DNA of 64,000 nt from Cyanoderma ruficeps (taxonomy: Eukaryota; Chordata; Aves; Passeriformes; Timaliidae). The translations under genes were made by a program, and so were the position numbers. Shown here one piece after another: positions 35,221 to 56,440 of the stretch. The notes beneath the pieces are model-generated. The model ran no database searches, was not told where the DNA came from, and was given only the letters and a program-made list of their open reading frames with translations. The stretch lies in assembly GCA_008694505.1 (NCBI GenBank), contig VZDJ01007753.1:13270853-13334852 (forward strand). Direction: 5' to 3'. Position 1 is the stretch's first letter. Every line of letters begins with the position of its first letter.

Positions 35221-36519
35221 AGGAGAAAGCTGATAAACAGGGAGGGTATTAGTGGGCCTAAATATCCACTGCGTGAGAATACAGTCTGATTTGTCACTGG
35301 GCACGGGAGGAGGGTTCCATGATCTCTGCAAAGCTATTGATAAGTGAAGCTAGCGTGGCCCAAACGCATTAACCTGTTCTACCACTTTCTGTGCCAACTA
35401 TGTATTCTTTCCTTGCTTCAGTTCTTCAGGCATGCAGGAAGGCTTGGAGCTTGGTGGGGCGGGTGAGGTTTGCTGACCACCGCCAGACACTTTCCTGTTC
35501 CTGGCCCTAGGAAATAATTTGCCCTTTTTGTTCACTTTTCGACCCTCCTTATAGAACTGGTGCTCCCTCATTCCTGAAACTGGAAATGAACTTCTCTCCC
35601 CTTCAAATCAACTGCCGGTCTAATTTGCACAAAATAAATTTCTGATACAATGGCAATTGATTGCAGTACAAGCAGAGCCCAAGCAGAGCCTCCCACTCCA
35701 CCCTGCAGTTGAAGTGTCACTAAGAAGTCACTAAGCCTTTCAGAGGGTGACTCAAGTCATTCTCAGGAAGGAATGAGAGCAGAATGCACCACTGCAGTGT
35801 GTGGGCTAAAATGACAAGGTCCAGATAGTTCTTGCTCCAGGTGTGAGCTGGTCTCTGGGTGGAGTCAAAGTGGAGCTTCTCCCCATGAGTTGCATAACTG
35901 GGCACATTCTTTCATGCAAGGATTCACCTTTCCCTGAAGTCCACAATGTGCTTTGTGTGAGATGGAATCTACTTTGATAGTGTTCTGTGTAATTAATGGT
36001 ATTTCTCTAGAAGTTCCCTAAAATATTTACTAGATTGTCCTTTGAGTTGCAGCTTGGAATAGAGTGAATGTGTGAGCTTGATCAGCTGCCTGCTGCCTTC
36101 CCTATTCTGTGCCCGGTCTATTGTACTGCTTTATTGCCTGTTTTATTTTTTTCTTCTGACCTCTGTGTTTGAGCTTCTCTGGCTTGCCTGCACTTGTTCA
36201 AGTGAAGACTGTCTCCTTCTCAGGCTGTAAAAAGCAGTAACTTCAGTGTGTCACCTATGTATAGAGCTGAGAACAACTGCCCACCTGGAACTCTATTATC
36301 AAATGTCAGTAAGTGAGTAGGCTTGTGTGTGACTGGACTACGCCAAAATGCTGCAGGTCACTGCCAGACTGTGTGTGTAACCAAGTCATAAAAGCCTGAA
36401 TTAATTTCTTCACAAGGTAATGACTGGTGCTTTTAGTAATTTTAGGTTTTTGTGGATTATACAAGACCTAGCCTGAATCTTCTGGGCTTTTCCTGGATGA
36501 TCATGAATTTCCGACAAAA

Positions 36520-36596
36520 AGAAAATACATATATATCAGAGAATTAATATACATTTACATACATGCATGCACATATATATACATACAAGATCAGTA
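36520..36596. repeat. ATAC/ATAT-rich low-complexity patch
   Basis: Interspersed ACATATATAT, ATACATACATGC and similar units over about 75 bases; a degenerate microsatellite. Confidence 0.7.
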
Positions 36597-36769
36597 ATGC
36601 AATAATGGGACTTCTTAGGAGATGCAAAGCTGTAAGAATGCCTTCACCACCACAACAGGATGATGGGAGCTTCTGTCAGAATTCATGATATCAGCAAGCA
36701 TGGCAAACACTGTATACTCTTTATTCTGGCCACCTCAGGGGCTGGACATTATTCAGTTGTTGTTTGAAC

Positions 36770-36850
36770 CATTTGGTCTGTGTCATGGCTGGCATCCAGG
36801 GATTGAACTGGGGACCTCAAAAACTAGAAGTATCTACTGAGTGGAAAAAG
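36770..36850 (-). other. tRNA-like remnant (possible tRNA-derived SINE or pseudogene)
   Basis: On the minus strand, an ACTCAGTAGA segment resembles a D-arm and is followed by a possible five-base anticodon stem (ACTTC with GAGGT) and a T-arm-like CCAGTTCAATCCCTGG containing a B-box core. The T stem lacks one base and the anticodon loop is eight bases, so it is not a working tRNA. The family is not identified. Confidence 0.3.
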
Positions 36851-38769
36851 CTATACTCTTGATCAGAGAGCATTAATAAACTGCCTCTATTTTTGCCATC
36901 AGCTGATCAGTGATCTGTGAATTTGGGCTGCTCTTGAGAGTTCATGGGGAAATGCCTGAACAATAGGAGAGCTGTTTAAGCCCTTTAAGGAGCTCTTATC
37001 TTTTTAAAACAGACTTTGTGATCAGGCAAGCTGTTTTATCACTAGTCACTCAGTGCAATGGGTGTAGAGGGTACTCTGTGTGAGGCAACTGTGACAGATA
37101 GATTAAAAAAAGCCTTAATATTTTAGTCTAAGACTTTAGTGGATGCGTCAGAAAACAGTGACTATTGTGTCTGGAAGTTTTCATGAAGAATTCAGGATTT
37201 TGCTCTTTGAAGAATTACAAAAGAACTTGGCATCCTTGGAGCAGTTAAGAAGCTGTTCAAGTGGCAGCTTTTTGCCATTACCTTGCAGCATGGCGATCAC
37301 TGTAATTTCACATCAAAATACACTCTGTGCACAAGTTTTTCCAGCAGCACAAAGGAAAATGTCAGTGCAAAGAACCTGGTGCATCCTCTGCTGTAATCAT
37401 CCAGCTTTGTTTCAGTGACTGGTACATTCGTCTCAAGTTCCTTTATGCTGAAATGTGGGCTGAAGCTGGGCACTGCTATAAGGCAGTAAATGTGACTGGC
37501 ATCCTAATCACATTTGAGCCTTCACTGGTTTCTCCTTGCTGTGAATGGGATGATGGGAATGAGCCTTTCAGACTTGTGATAGCTGGAATTTGTGTGTTAA
37601 ATCTAGTGATTGTCACTGGGCACTGTAGTTTGTTGAAAAGGCATGTGAGAGATCTCCATGGTACCAGGGGCCTGGATCCAGAGGCATTAGGTTTGTGTGG
37701 GATTTTATGCTCTCTTAATAGGTGACTGTGGTAGGGCTGTTTATTGCAACTAAGTTTTTCCAGGCTAGAGGGGTTACAATTGCTGCAGGCAGCCCATAAG
37801 TATCAGTGCCAGCAAGTCTTCAGCCTCCTCAGTCCTGCCCCTACTGTGAGCTTGCCGAAGCCGTGTCGCTCCTGTTTGCAGGAAGATAAGGTACTTCCTT
37901 CGGGGCTCTCAGGGACATAGTCAGTCCTTTTAGTCACCTAAGGTGATTTTCTGTTGGTAGTAACTTCCTGCCATCCCTCAATACAGTACTCCTGCTGCTG
38001 AGCCAAACCTGTCTCACTCCTGAGGGTGCTGAGCTGCACCAGCTGCGGTACTGCTGTGCAGAGCTCTGAAGTGGCCTTGCTCCCTTTTCTGACAAGGGCA
38101 AGAAGCTGTCACGGAGGATTGGGAGAAGATGTAGCACATTTCACTTCCTGAATGATTACAGGTATTTATTTCTGCTTCCTGACGTTTGCTGTCAGCTCTG
38201 CTTTTTATGAGGACTGGTGAGCTGTGGTAACCCATGTGAAATCTTGCTGTTGACTCCAGCAGGCTTCTATGCCAATGCAAGCAACCAACTAGGGTTTTGA
38301 GCTGCTTCAGAAAGCATTGCAGGGAAGTAAAGCTCACTGGATTGCCTTGTTGTGCTTGTGGGTTTTTTAAAAAGCCTTCCAGTGTTCTTTCCTCACATGT
38401 CAGGTTGAATTCTTAGGACCAGAAACTGAAATCATTCCTCTGGGCAGTGGACTGAGAAAGCAAATGACATTCCAGTGATGCTGAACATTAAAATCTATCC
38501 TGTCACGTGTGTGCTTTGGGCTGACTGCCCCATTCGCCTCTGTTCTCTTAAAGTATTTTGAATAACATTGGGATGGAAAGTGTTAATAGTCATGTTTTTC
38601 AGCCTGAGATTCAAAAATTTATTTTAAGAGGCACTACTGATATGAAAGAGCAGATTCTGTGCACATACTATGAAAGTAGATAAAAGTTGCTCCATGACAT
38701 GCAGGGCAATGAACTTCAAGAAGAATGTGTGAAATATTCATGGCCTTTCAGTAGAAGAATTTCAGCCTT

Positions 38770-39084
38770 TCAGTACTTAAAAAGAGCTTATAAAAAAGAG
38801 GGAGAGCAACTTTTTACATTGGCAGATGGTGATCAGACAAGGGGGAATGCTTTTAAACTAGAGGAGGGATTTAGATTAGGTGTTATGAAGAAATTCTTTA
38901 CTCAAGAGGTTGCTAGAACAGGTTCCCCAGAGAAGTTGTGGATGCCCCAGCCCTGGTAGTGTACAAGGCCAGGTTGGATGGGGTTTTGAACAACCTGGTC
39001 TAGTGGGTGGCATCCAAGCCCATGGAGATGGGCATGGAACTGGATGATCTTTGTGGTCCCTTCCAACCCAAACTATTCTATGAT
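38770..39084 (+). mobile_element. CR1 LINE, 3' end fragment
   Basis: Diverged CR1 3' region with the GGTTGGATGGGGTTTTGAAC, GATGATCTTTGTGGTCCCTT and CCAACCCAAACTATTCTATG blocks. It lies in PACSIN3 intron 1. Confidence 0.9.
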
Positions 39085-42000
39085 CCAATGAAGTATGAAT
39101 CTCCACAGTGCAGGCCAGTTCCTAATGGCTTTCCCACTTCAACCTTGTTACCTGTGTTTATCTCTGGGAAATCTGTCAGAAAGGTGTTATGAATATGTTT
39201 AGGAGTGGAGTACCTCCAAAGTGACTGATCTGCCAAACTCTTCTTGAACCAGGAGATGCTACAGAGGAAATATAAGTTCTCTCCAGTCCACAGAGCAAAT
39301 GACGCTTTCTTTTCACATGCCCGGTCCCATAAAAGATTATGCAAAATTACTCTGTGTAAAAGCTGGCCTACAGTCCTTCCAGTTCATATTCCAATATGGT
39401 ATTGAAATCTGCCTTAAGTTGCAGTTGTCTTTATTCTGTTTAGATTTTCCTGCAGAGTAAACCTAGCTCTGGTAACAAAAGGTGGAAAAAGAGCCTTGCT
39501 GTCAAAGGGGAGGAACTGGTCACACCTGGAACAGAAGTAATGGGTGTGATGCTTTAACCTCATTCTTCTTTACCATAAGAGATGCCCTAGCACTCAGTCT
39601 TATCTTACTCAGCTCTCAATTTAAGGAGTTGGTTGTATTCCCTTCTACAGACTGTTTGGGATTCGAGACTCTACAGGGAACTGGATGAACTTCAGAAATG
39701 CCTTGAGGGTGATCTTTCATGTTTTTGTCCCCATTATATGAATATTTGGAAGGAAAGTATTCACATAATAAGCAGTTTTAGTAAATCAGCCTTTACCATG
39801 TAAAACCAGAAATCCATTTGATGCAACTATAGATAAAGAAATGCAGTACTTTGAAATAATTGTCCACATGATTGTCACACACTTGGTCTGAAGGACAAAT
39901 TTCTTGCTAACTTATTTCCCATTCCCCTTCCTCAAAACGCAGCCAGTGGAAAAGACAGCTATTGGTAAAGGAAACCCAGAAGTTGCAGAACTGCAGATGA
40001 GTTAAAAACTCACTGTGGCTTCCAACTGGGAGAAGGGAGCAGAGAAGGCTGCAGACTTCTGACTACTGTGCAACCTAGCGAAGCAAGAAAGCACCAGCAG
40101 CTCAGTGTTAGAATGGAGCTAACTGGCTTGTGGCCCCCACAGAGGTGGTTTGATTGCACTGATTGCAGTCTGCTTCCTTAGGAGCTCCTAATGCATTCAT
40201 GTAAACTTGATCCCTGCTCTTGGCATTGCAAGGTGATTCAATCACAGGAAAATATTCCAGTGGCAGGAACTTACTGGAGTTTGCCCCCCTACCTGCTCCC
40301 CATCCACAACCACAGGGAACACCCCTGATCACAACTTCCATTATTTCTTCCTTTGTTACTCAGGGTTAGATGAGTCCAGGGCATTTTATTCTGTTTGGGT
40401 CAGTGCTGTTCATGTAAAGATCCAAACAAACCAAACTTCTTACTCCAAGCATAGTGGGAGAGGGTAAACTGGTCCAACCTGCCACTACAATAACTTACCT
40501 TTACTAAGTTCCAGGCAACTGTGTTACAGGATGGACTATTGATCTTACCAGTCAATTAGTGCAGAAAAAAAAACATTACCAGGTAAGACGTAGATTAAAT
40601 CCTGGAAAATATTTGCATTCAGTGTGGATTGAGACTGCTGAGGAGGGATATACTAGTTTGGCTAGAGCTTTAAACACCTGTTTATCAGTGATTTAGGAAG
40701 AAAGAACTTTCAATTGTTCGGGGTCCCCTCTGATGAAAAGGGAAGTGCATGTAATTGCTGGCAAGCTTGGTGTTTGCTTGCAGAGACTGATGCAGCAGGG
40801 TGGGAAGTACCCTAGGAAATATCCAGCATGGAAGCAAACAAGTAAAGAGGCCAAGGAGTGGGACAGTAGCAATTACAGGTTCTCAGTATCTGTCTGGATT
40901 AAAACCTTGCCCTGAGAGAGTGGTGAGGCAGAGTATGAGAGCTGGGAAGTGGGTTTGCTGTGACTAAGGAGTGGAACAGGAATGATGCTGTTCACAGGTC
41001 TAAGAAAGCAGCTAGGGTAGTGCTGTTCCTGGTAACTTGTATGTGTGCCTTCTTACTGAGCTGTCAGCTGCAGCTGCTAAACGCATAGACACAACATACA
41101 CGCTTAAATTATTTCAGCAACCATTTTGAATAAAAATGGATATAGCCTGTTGCCCTGTTTGAGTATGGTACACAATGGTTCAGTGCTGACTTCTTCCCTC
41201 CTTCAGCTCTGTATTTGAGAAAATAATTTATTTTTTTTAATATAAAGAACAACTGGGGAAAAAATGTAACATGTACCTTGATAGTCCACTACATTCCTTC
41301 ATTAATATTGTCTCATGCTGTCATGTTAACCAGAATGTTCCTGTAATATTGAAGATCCCCTACATCGTATTGGAAATTAGAGCAAATTTTTTTTCTTTTC
41401 TTGGTAAAACAATTTTTGCCTGGTAAAGCTTTGCCAGACAGGAATCTTAACCCCTAGATCAGCAGCAACGTATTAGTAGAAGCCTGTCTTGTAGCTGTGG
41501 CTGCTGACAGGGAATAGTTAATAAATTTATAAAAGGATTGAATACTGCATGAACACTTTGAAAACAGCTTGGGGTGGCACATGGGGAATGCCTGTCATTG
41601 GTACATTAGCTTGGTCTGAATGTGAAGACTAAGCTAAAGAAGCTGTGGTCTGGACTCAGGGGGTCAGCCTGTCAAGTGGAACAGGATCTTGTCTGTGTTT
41701 TAGTACTTTGGTACAATCATGGAGAATTTTGCTAGTGGACAGCCACACGATCTCTAGAGAATCATGGGCTGGGAGATGGGCTTGCAGAGAGCTAAAATGA
41801 CCTTTGTGTGTAGTTACTGTTCTGCCTGGTGTCTCCCTGACCTTTCCCTGGCTGGAGAGATGAACTGAAATCTTGCTTGAAACTGTATTAGACAGCCCTG
41901 GCAGGCTTCAGTCCTTAGGGAGAGGCTGGGAAACACTGGCTTAGTCCCTTTCCCAGTCAGGTGACTGCTGAGGGCGTGACACTGAAATAAGATAAATACC

Positions 42001-45000
42001 TCTAAGGAAAGTTTTGGAGGATCTTCATGTTACTTGGCGTCCTTTCTAGCAGTAGACAAGAACTGTCCCCCCTTCAGAAAGGTGAGCATGCCTGTAAATA
42101 CCAGACCTATATAATGGTAGTGGAGAGCACATTACTGGGTATCATCCCAGTTAGTGGTTCAGAGCTACTGGATGTGCAATTCCAGAGATGGTGAGTCTGG
42201 GAAGGACACTCTGTCCCATGCCCCGTTTCATTCTCTCTGTTGGGGACCTTCCTAGCTCTCCTGTACCAACAGCAATCAGGTTTGTTACACTGCTGGAGTG
42301 ATGTTGAACCTCCTGGCTTCAGCTCTCTCATTTCATTCTGACAAGTTAAAAGGAAAAAACAAAAGGGATTTCATGCTTGTCATTCTGTAAGGAAAGGGGG
42401 GCTGCCATCTTTTTGTGTATTTGGATTGTTCAGGTTGAAATAGTTATCTGCAACCTATACCAGAGTGCCAGTGTTTTTGGAGGGAAAAGAATACCTTGAC
42501 CACTGTGTGCTGTACAGAAAAGTGACCTGGGAATGAAACAAATTGGTTGCAGAAAGTATCAAATTCCTGCCTTCTGGTGGTAATTGTCTTGAGGTGGAAA
42601 TTGGTTAGTAGCAACCTATTACTGATCAAAACTTTTGCTTAGCTTGGCTTTAACACCTATATAAAAATTAATCTGCAATAAAAATGTGTGTCCTCCAAAG
42701 CCTCAGTTACTAGATAAATGTAACTCAGTTTGTTCCTACATGTGTCTGCATCCAGCATTTGCTGTTGTAGTTGGGAAAGGGAGGAGGACTTGGGCAGAAG
42801 ACCTTGTCTGGTGCAATATACAAGCTTTGGTTTTTGTGGATGAATTCCTGCAGGGCTGCAGCCCTTTGAGCCCTTGAGTAGAGTTGAAAGGCTTGGTCTT
42901 GGGGAACTTAGGAAAAGAAGTGCTCACAAGGATTCTCAGGAGGCAGTCAGGCAATGCATAGAAGTGGTGCCTTGGGCATTTGGAGGCTGGAAGTATTGGA
43001 ATGTGGTGTAGATGGAAGAGAATTTCTGTGGTTTACCTGCCTGAGGGAAAGCTTTCAATGCAGAAGAGCTATTATTACCTTTGGATGTAGAAGTTTTCTT
43101 TGTGGATCAGGACCCTGTTGCACGGAGACTGTGAAAGCATGAAGCAACAAGGCACGCCCTACAATGCATAAAGGGTTTCACATGTTTTTGAAAGGGAAGG
43201 TTTTGGCCTGACACCTTGGTCTGAGGGCAGGGATCCGTAGTCTGAGATGCATCTCTGACTGGACCACAAGTAGGAATAGCAACAGGACTTAAAGGTAGGA
43301 ACATCTCTATCACAATGAGCCCTCTGGTATTTTCCTGAGTGGAGCTCAGTACCAATGAGACAGTCATGAGCCATTCCACCTTTCTGCAGCTAAAGAACAA
43401 GAAGCATTTTTTGATAACTTAATAGGGAGTTGATAGCAGGTGTGGCCTAATAATTATCTTGGCTCCTAAGTGAGAGCAGGTATGTGGGGGAAGAAGGGAG
43501 GTATTTTTTTTAATACAGCAAGTGGAAATAGTTGTAGCTGTCATTTGCATGGTTCAGTTTGCCTGATGTTGCTGGTTGTAGTGGTGCCTTTATCCATAAT
43601 CCTCTGGAGGTGTGAAATCAATAGCAATGTAGTCACTCTTTCCCTCTTCTACAGAGACCTCATCTTGCAGGAGCTACAGTGGGGTCTTAAGTAGCTCTTA
43701 ACTGTGAGAGCTGATAAAGAAAAGTGGGAAGGTAGGGATAAGCATTCCTTTGCCCTGCAAATATGATTTGCTAGATAGCCTCCACTTAGCAGAGGTGACA
43801 GTGGCATCAGGAGTCGTCTTGTATGTGGTACTGGCCCGCATAAAACTCTAGTCAACCCGATATAACTCCAGCTCCGTTGCTCATACTATATAGGCTCTGC
43901 CAGCCCTCCTGAATCATTTGGTGGCTCTTGCTAAATCAGGGTGTCCACGAGGTATCCCTGTCATCTTTACTTTGCTGTAAAAAAATCTCCAGGCTTTGGC
44001 ACATATATTTACTTTTCCCGTCAAATGTGGGTTTTCCCTGGTCTCAAACCCTTAGTGGCCCACACCACGTGGTATTTCATTAATAGATAGGCATGAAGGG
44101 GTGGACTGACAATCTACTTGCTCTTCTAGGGCTCACTCAGGGTGACAGCAGCAGCTGTTCTTTTCAGCCCCTCTGTGCAGTACTAAGTACCTTCCCTATG
44201 TCTGCATGCAGATCCAATTTGATCTGCTGACGAACATGGACTCATGAACTATGTAAAGTCCAGAAAAAGCCCAGCAGGAAAGGGTCCTTCTTGTTCTTTG
44301 ACCTTTTTGTTTCTACCAAGATGGATTTTTCTGGATTTTTATAAAGGCTATACAACTGCTATGGAAATACGTACTCAACTGAGTGCTGCTCAGGTCATGG
44401 AGATTAACCTGTAGAAATATTATACTTCATTGTATTTTCCCCCCAGCTTCTGTGCTTATGACTACAGTAAAGCCTTAAGCTGTGGCATACTTTGCCACAT
44501 GATCCTACAGATGCTGAAAAATCATTTGACTTTAAAAGCAGGTTGAAGAAATTAATGGAAGAGAAATCTGTTGAGTGCTCATTCATAGGTAGCACACCCA
44601 GCTCAGGGAAGTTCCTGTCAGCAAGTGGTTAGAGACTTGGAGAGCATGCAGGGAGGCATCACATATGCTTGCTCTGTTGTCAAAGCGAGGGAAGGTATCT
44701 CCTTTTGGCTGCTGTCTAGAAAGGCTATGAGGCCATGATAAACCTTAGTCTGATCCAGCAAAGCTACTATTATATTTCAGAGCCTGTTAGGGATAGTAAA
44801 TCTGACTATTTGAGTTGGTAACTCCTGAGGAAGCAAGCAGATGTGACTCAAATTCTAACATGGAAATTGCAGAAAGAATGGATTCAAGTTTTGGGATGTT
44901 TGTTTAGCCTGACTGTCCCTCAAATGAGCAAGCACATACTGCCATGCAACAGCTTTCCACAGTTACCCCCCAAATTCTAGTACCATGCAGTCAGCCTGAA

Positions 45001-46449
45001 TTGGAAACCAGAGATGAAAGGCATGTTTGTGATTCATTGCTTCCTGATAAAGTGGGGATGGGGGAGTAGCGTGGAAAAAGTGATGCAGCATTCATGTATT
45101 ATGTATAATTGATCTATGTCTTCATCAGGAGAAAGAAAGGAAGGACGGGTTTTAAATACACTTTTACATATATTCATGACTTTTTTTTAATCGTAGCAAT
45201 TTCAGGAATGTTTTGTCTGGTTTTATTGGGGACCACTGGAAAGTCTTAGAAGGTTTTTGATAAACTTTAACCTTGTATCCAGTGACCTGGACCACTCAAG
45301 AGTCACAACTCTTCCCCCTCAACCTCTTGCCCTCCCCTTCCTCACCAAAAGTCATTAGTTTGGAATAACCCAGTCTGCTTTTCTTTCCTTCCTTCTCTTT
45401 ACCTACCTTCTTTCATTTCTTGTCAAAAATGGTCTTATCATCTGGCTAAAAATCCCACTTCCAGGTTTTGCAGTTTCTATTCTCAGCTGCCTTAACCTTC
45501 CAGCCTCAGCTGATTGCATATTGGTGACTCGGAAAGGATTTCTTTTGCTTGTCTGTAGTTGAGGTTTTTGTCAGGGTTTTTTTTAATAAATAAACTTTTT
45601 TATATTGAGGTAAATCCCATGGGATGTAAATGTGAGATAAACAAAAATGCCTTATTCTGCCCTTGCTTCTCTTAGCCTCTGCAGATCTTTTACTTCTCTT
45701 TGCTCTGTGGAAAGCTGATGACGGTTACCTGTACCATATAACAAAATAAAGTATTTCTGAGAATGTGATGGGAACAGCTTACAGAAGCAAGGGACAGAAA
45801 AGTTCTCCTGCTAGAGGGCCACATCCTACCAGTGCAGTGCCAGGTGTTCTGCTACTAAAGGGACTGTTGACCAGAATATGCATTCTGGTGAGTTTTGGTG
45901 GCTTCTTCTTCATGTAGAGTTATCAAGTTATTTGACTTGTGTATAAATCTTCTTTATCTTTAGTTAAAAGAGACTGGAGAAGGCATGTGTGTGTCCTTCT
46001 CTCTTTCTCCCAAAGGCAGCTGTGTGTAAAAGTATATGCAGCAGGGCATGGAGGTGGTGGGGTTTGCTAAACTGGACACTGTCCAGTGAGGGGGGACCAG
46101 GCCCCACGTGGGGTGCCTGGGGTCTGTGCTTATTTTAGGCCTTTCTGGCCCAGGCTGTTCCCTGTGCTCAGCTGTTGTGATGCTACCTTTCCTGCACAGT
46201 GCTGTCAGCCACCCCAGTGTTTCTATTTTAACTCTCTCTGGGGCTAGATCTTGTGACACAAGGATTTGGCATCTCCTCCTACGTGCTGGAACATGGCATC
46301 TTGGGAGGCACAGTGCCTGCAGCTGCTATATCAGAGGGTGCCCCTCCTAAGTGGTTGGTAGAAAAGGGACACCCCTAGGACTGCAGTGCATCAGAACAGG
46401 CATCATGCCTGCAAAGGAGTGTCTGACTGTCCACCTCTGTCTCCTCCAG

Positions 46450-46531
46450 TCTTTTTCCAGAGTCTGAAGAGCTTGAGACGCAGTTGCGGCTTCCCACTGC
46501 TCCCCTGCGGCGCCTCACTTTCAGCTTTCAG
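46450..46531 (+). other. Candidate alternative 5' exon in PACSIN3 intron 1
   Basis: 82 bases between a pyrimidine-rich acceptor (CTCCTCCAG) and a donor CAG|GTATGT. It has several CpGs in a CpG-poor intron and is open in two frames. If joined to the exon at 47,966 the frame meets TGA before the PACSIN3 ATG, so it would be untranslated. No homology is recognised. Confidence 0.3.
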
Positions 46532-47965
46532 GTATGTGGTTACTGGGGCCAGGAGTAGAGCTGCATGCCCTGGAGGCTGTGAGATGGCTTTGCAGTCAGG
46601 TCACAAACTGTGGGGAGGGAGCACAGGGATAGCTGGTGGCGTGGTGGAGGAATTAATTTTTCAAGGTTCATGTACCTGAACGTCATATCCCATTTAACAA
46701 CTTGCTTTAGTGACTGGAATTCAGCATTTTCAGCCTTCTGAAGAAGGCCAGAGGACCAGCATTAATATACTTCTGACACAACCCATGGGATGACACTGGG
46801 CAAACATAGCCAAATGTCAGAAATTCCTGAAGTCTGGGTTGGGGTGCTTCACTGTGTGGCTCCTGCCACCAAGAAGGATTTGCATGAGGTGGGAGATGCG
46901 GACTCTTGACCTGATCTTCATCTCTGCTGTGTGCTCTGTGGGCTGGCAGAATGAACAGATACCTCTCTGGGGTGTGAGGGAAGCTTTTTATAACTAGGAA
47001 TGTGCAAGAGGAGAAGTGGCAGCAAAGGCCATGCACGCTGAATTAACCTGGGCTTGTCTGGAAAGAACTGGGTTTGTCAGCAAGTGACTGGGCTTGGGTC
47101 CTGTTACTCCTTCTCTCATTCTTGCACAAGAACAATCCTGAACCTCTCCCCAAGGAATTCATAGTGTTGTACCACATCAGGAACAAACTGGCAGTGCAGG
47201 CTAGCATGGGGGAATGGGCAAAAGTTCTAAGCAGAGAATGAGATGAACGTTTTACCTTCCAGCCTAGATTTTGAGCCTAATGCAGTGAGTGTAGTGAAAA
47301 GAGCAGCTGTGCAGGGATGTTTTGAGGGAAGCAGTGCTGCTGGGTACCAGGCTCATGTGATGCACTGCCATTTGGCTGGGTATGCCCCAGCATGTTTCTG
47401 TACCTCTGCTCAAGCCCAGCTCAGCTGGTGGGCAGCTTATAGGGCTCCTCCCCATTCAAGACATGCCTGCCTGCTGACTGTTCAGCCTTGTTTTCCCCAG
47501 TCAGTTGTTGTAATCCTGAGTCATACTGGGAAGCTGGAGTCATCTCCATTGACACAAGACTTATTTAAAATCTTTCAAGGCAGACTTTAAATAGCTTCAG
47601 CTACCTCAGTTTCTTGAGGGCCTTAGTTACGAAAGGAATCTCTGCAGAAGTATTTGGTGCTGCTGAAAAGTGTTTGATTCATGAGCATCTCCAATATGTG
47701 CACAAGGTTTGGCAAGATTGTCTTCCTTTTCTAATGTGTCACAGGCCTGCCAAGGAGGCCTCTTGTCTGCAGGAAGGGAGGAGGCCAGTTCAGTCCTGGG
47801 CATCTCTGCTGGATCTTGCCGCCTGCAGCTGGAGGGGCACTGATGGCAATACTTGACTGCAGGGCAGCACGTTGGGCTCCTCCAGCTCCAAGAGTCATGG
47901 AGAACTATGCTGTCTGCAAAGGCTCAGCCAGTGCTGTGTTTGAAATCACTTTTCTCTCTTCTCAG

Positions 47966-55558
<7,593 letters not shown>

Positions 55559-55738
55559 TTGCTGCTGCCCTGCCAGTGCCTCACAGCCATACCAGCATCT
55601 CCTGCAGAGGTCACTGGGTCACTCCTGGCCCCAACCCACCTTTGCAGTATATCCAGCAGCTTCTGGACTTTAAAGGCACATATTCCATGTAACTAATGCT
55701 TCATTTTGAACATCTAGATCTGTAGGGATTTTCTAAAA

Positions 55739-55744
55739 AATAAA
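55739..55744 (+). terminator. PACSIN3: Probable PACSIN3 poly(A) signal AATAAA
   Basis: The first plus-strand AATAAA after the stop codon, 181 bases downstream, giving a short 3' UTR. Further AATAAA hexamers near 57,459 and 58,657 could serve a longer form. Confidence 0.6.
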
Positions 55745-56394
55745 CAAGGATATGTAAAGGCTTTTCTGAGCACTACAGTAGTGTAGGAGTGCAGAAAGAA
55801 ACAGATCCTTTTGATTTGCACTCAGTGACAGGAGACTTCATGGAGCTCTGTAAAGGACAGAAAGCACACTTCTTTGACTTCAATGCACATGCATCCATAG
55901 AGTGTTGAGGTGTGCCCTGCCTCCAGGCTTTCTGTTCAAGGAATTTTGGATATGCAGAGTAATAGGGAACTTTTGCTATTGTTTCCCCTTTTTAGTTCCA
56001 TCAAGCTGACTGGCAGAAAGCTCTTTATTCTCCCATGTCTTTTATATGTTTTTGGTATCTCTCACTTGCAAGCTTGTTGGCTTCCCTGGTTAAGGCAGCT
56101 GGTACAAGTGATACAGCTCCAACCTGAACATCCCTTTTCACTGCCTTCATATTTATTGGGATTACCCCAGGAATGAATGATAGTATAGGTGAGGCAGAGG
56201 AGCAAGAAGCTTCTGTCTTGCATGGTGTGGCTGCTCAGGCTAATGAGTTGTCAACAGAATTGTGCAGCAAGTTGGAGTTGACTGAATGCTCCCTGAGCTA
56301 AAATGGACTTTGACACATGCTAAAGGCTGGTTTTAACAAAATGACAGCCACGTTCCAGTGCTCTTCTGCTTAGGATTGCAAAATTCACTTGTGT

Positions 56395-56440
56395 ATGTTG
56401 GGGTTTCTAATGCATCTATGTTGGGGTTTCTAATGCATCT
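56395..56440. repeat. Perfect 23-bp tandem duplication
   Basis: The unit occupying 56,395-56,417 is repeated without change at 56,418-56,440. Its perfection suggests a recent slippage or duplication event. Confidence 0.95.

Larger units (their letters stand above)
34298..47965 (+). other. PACSIN3: PACSIN3 intron 1, about 13.7 kb
   Basis: Runs from the CpG-island donor to the acceptor CTTCTCAG at 47,965. It holds a CR1 fragment, a tRNA-like remnant, an AT microsatellite-like patch at 36,520-36,596 and one candidate alternative exon, all listed separately. I recognise no other gene. Confidence 0.55.

Noticed and set aside
34079..35252. Several 90-170 codon frames on both strands in the PACSIN3 CpG island
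   Set aside because: Same composition effect; the PACSIN3 coding start is firmly placed at 48,013.
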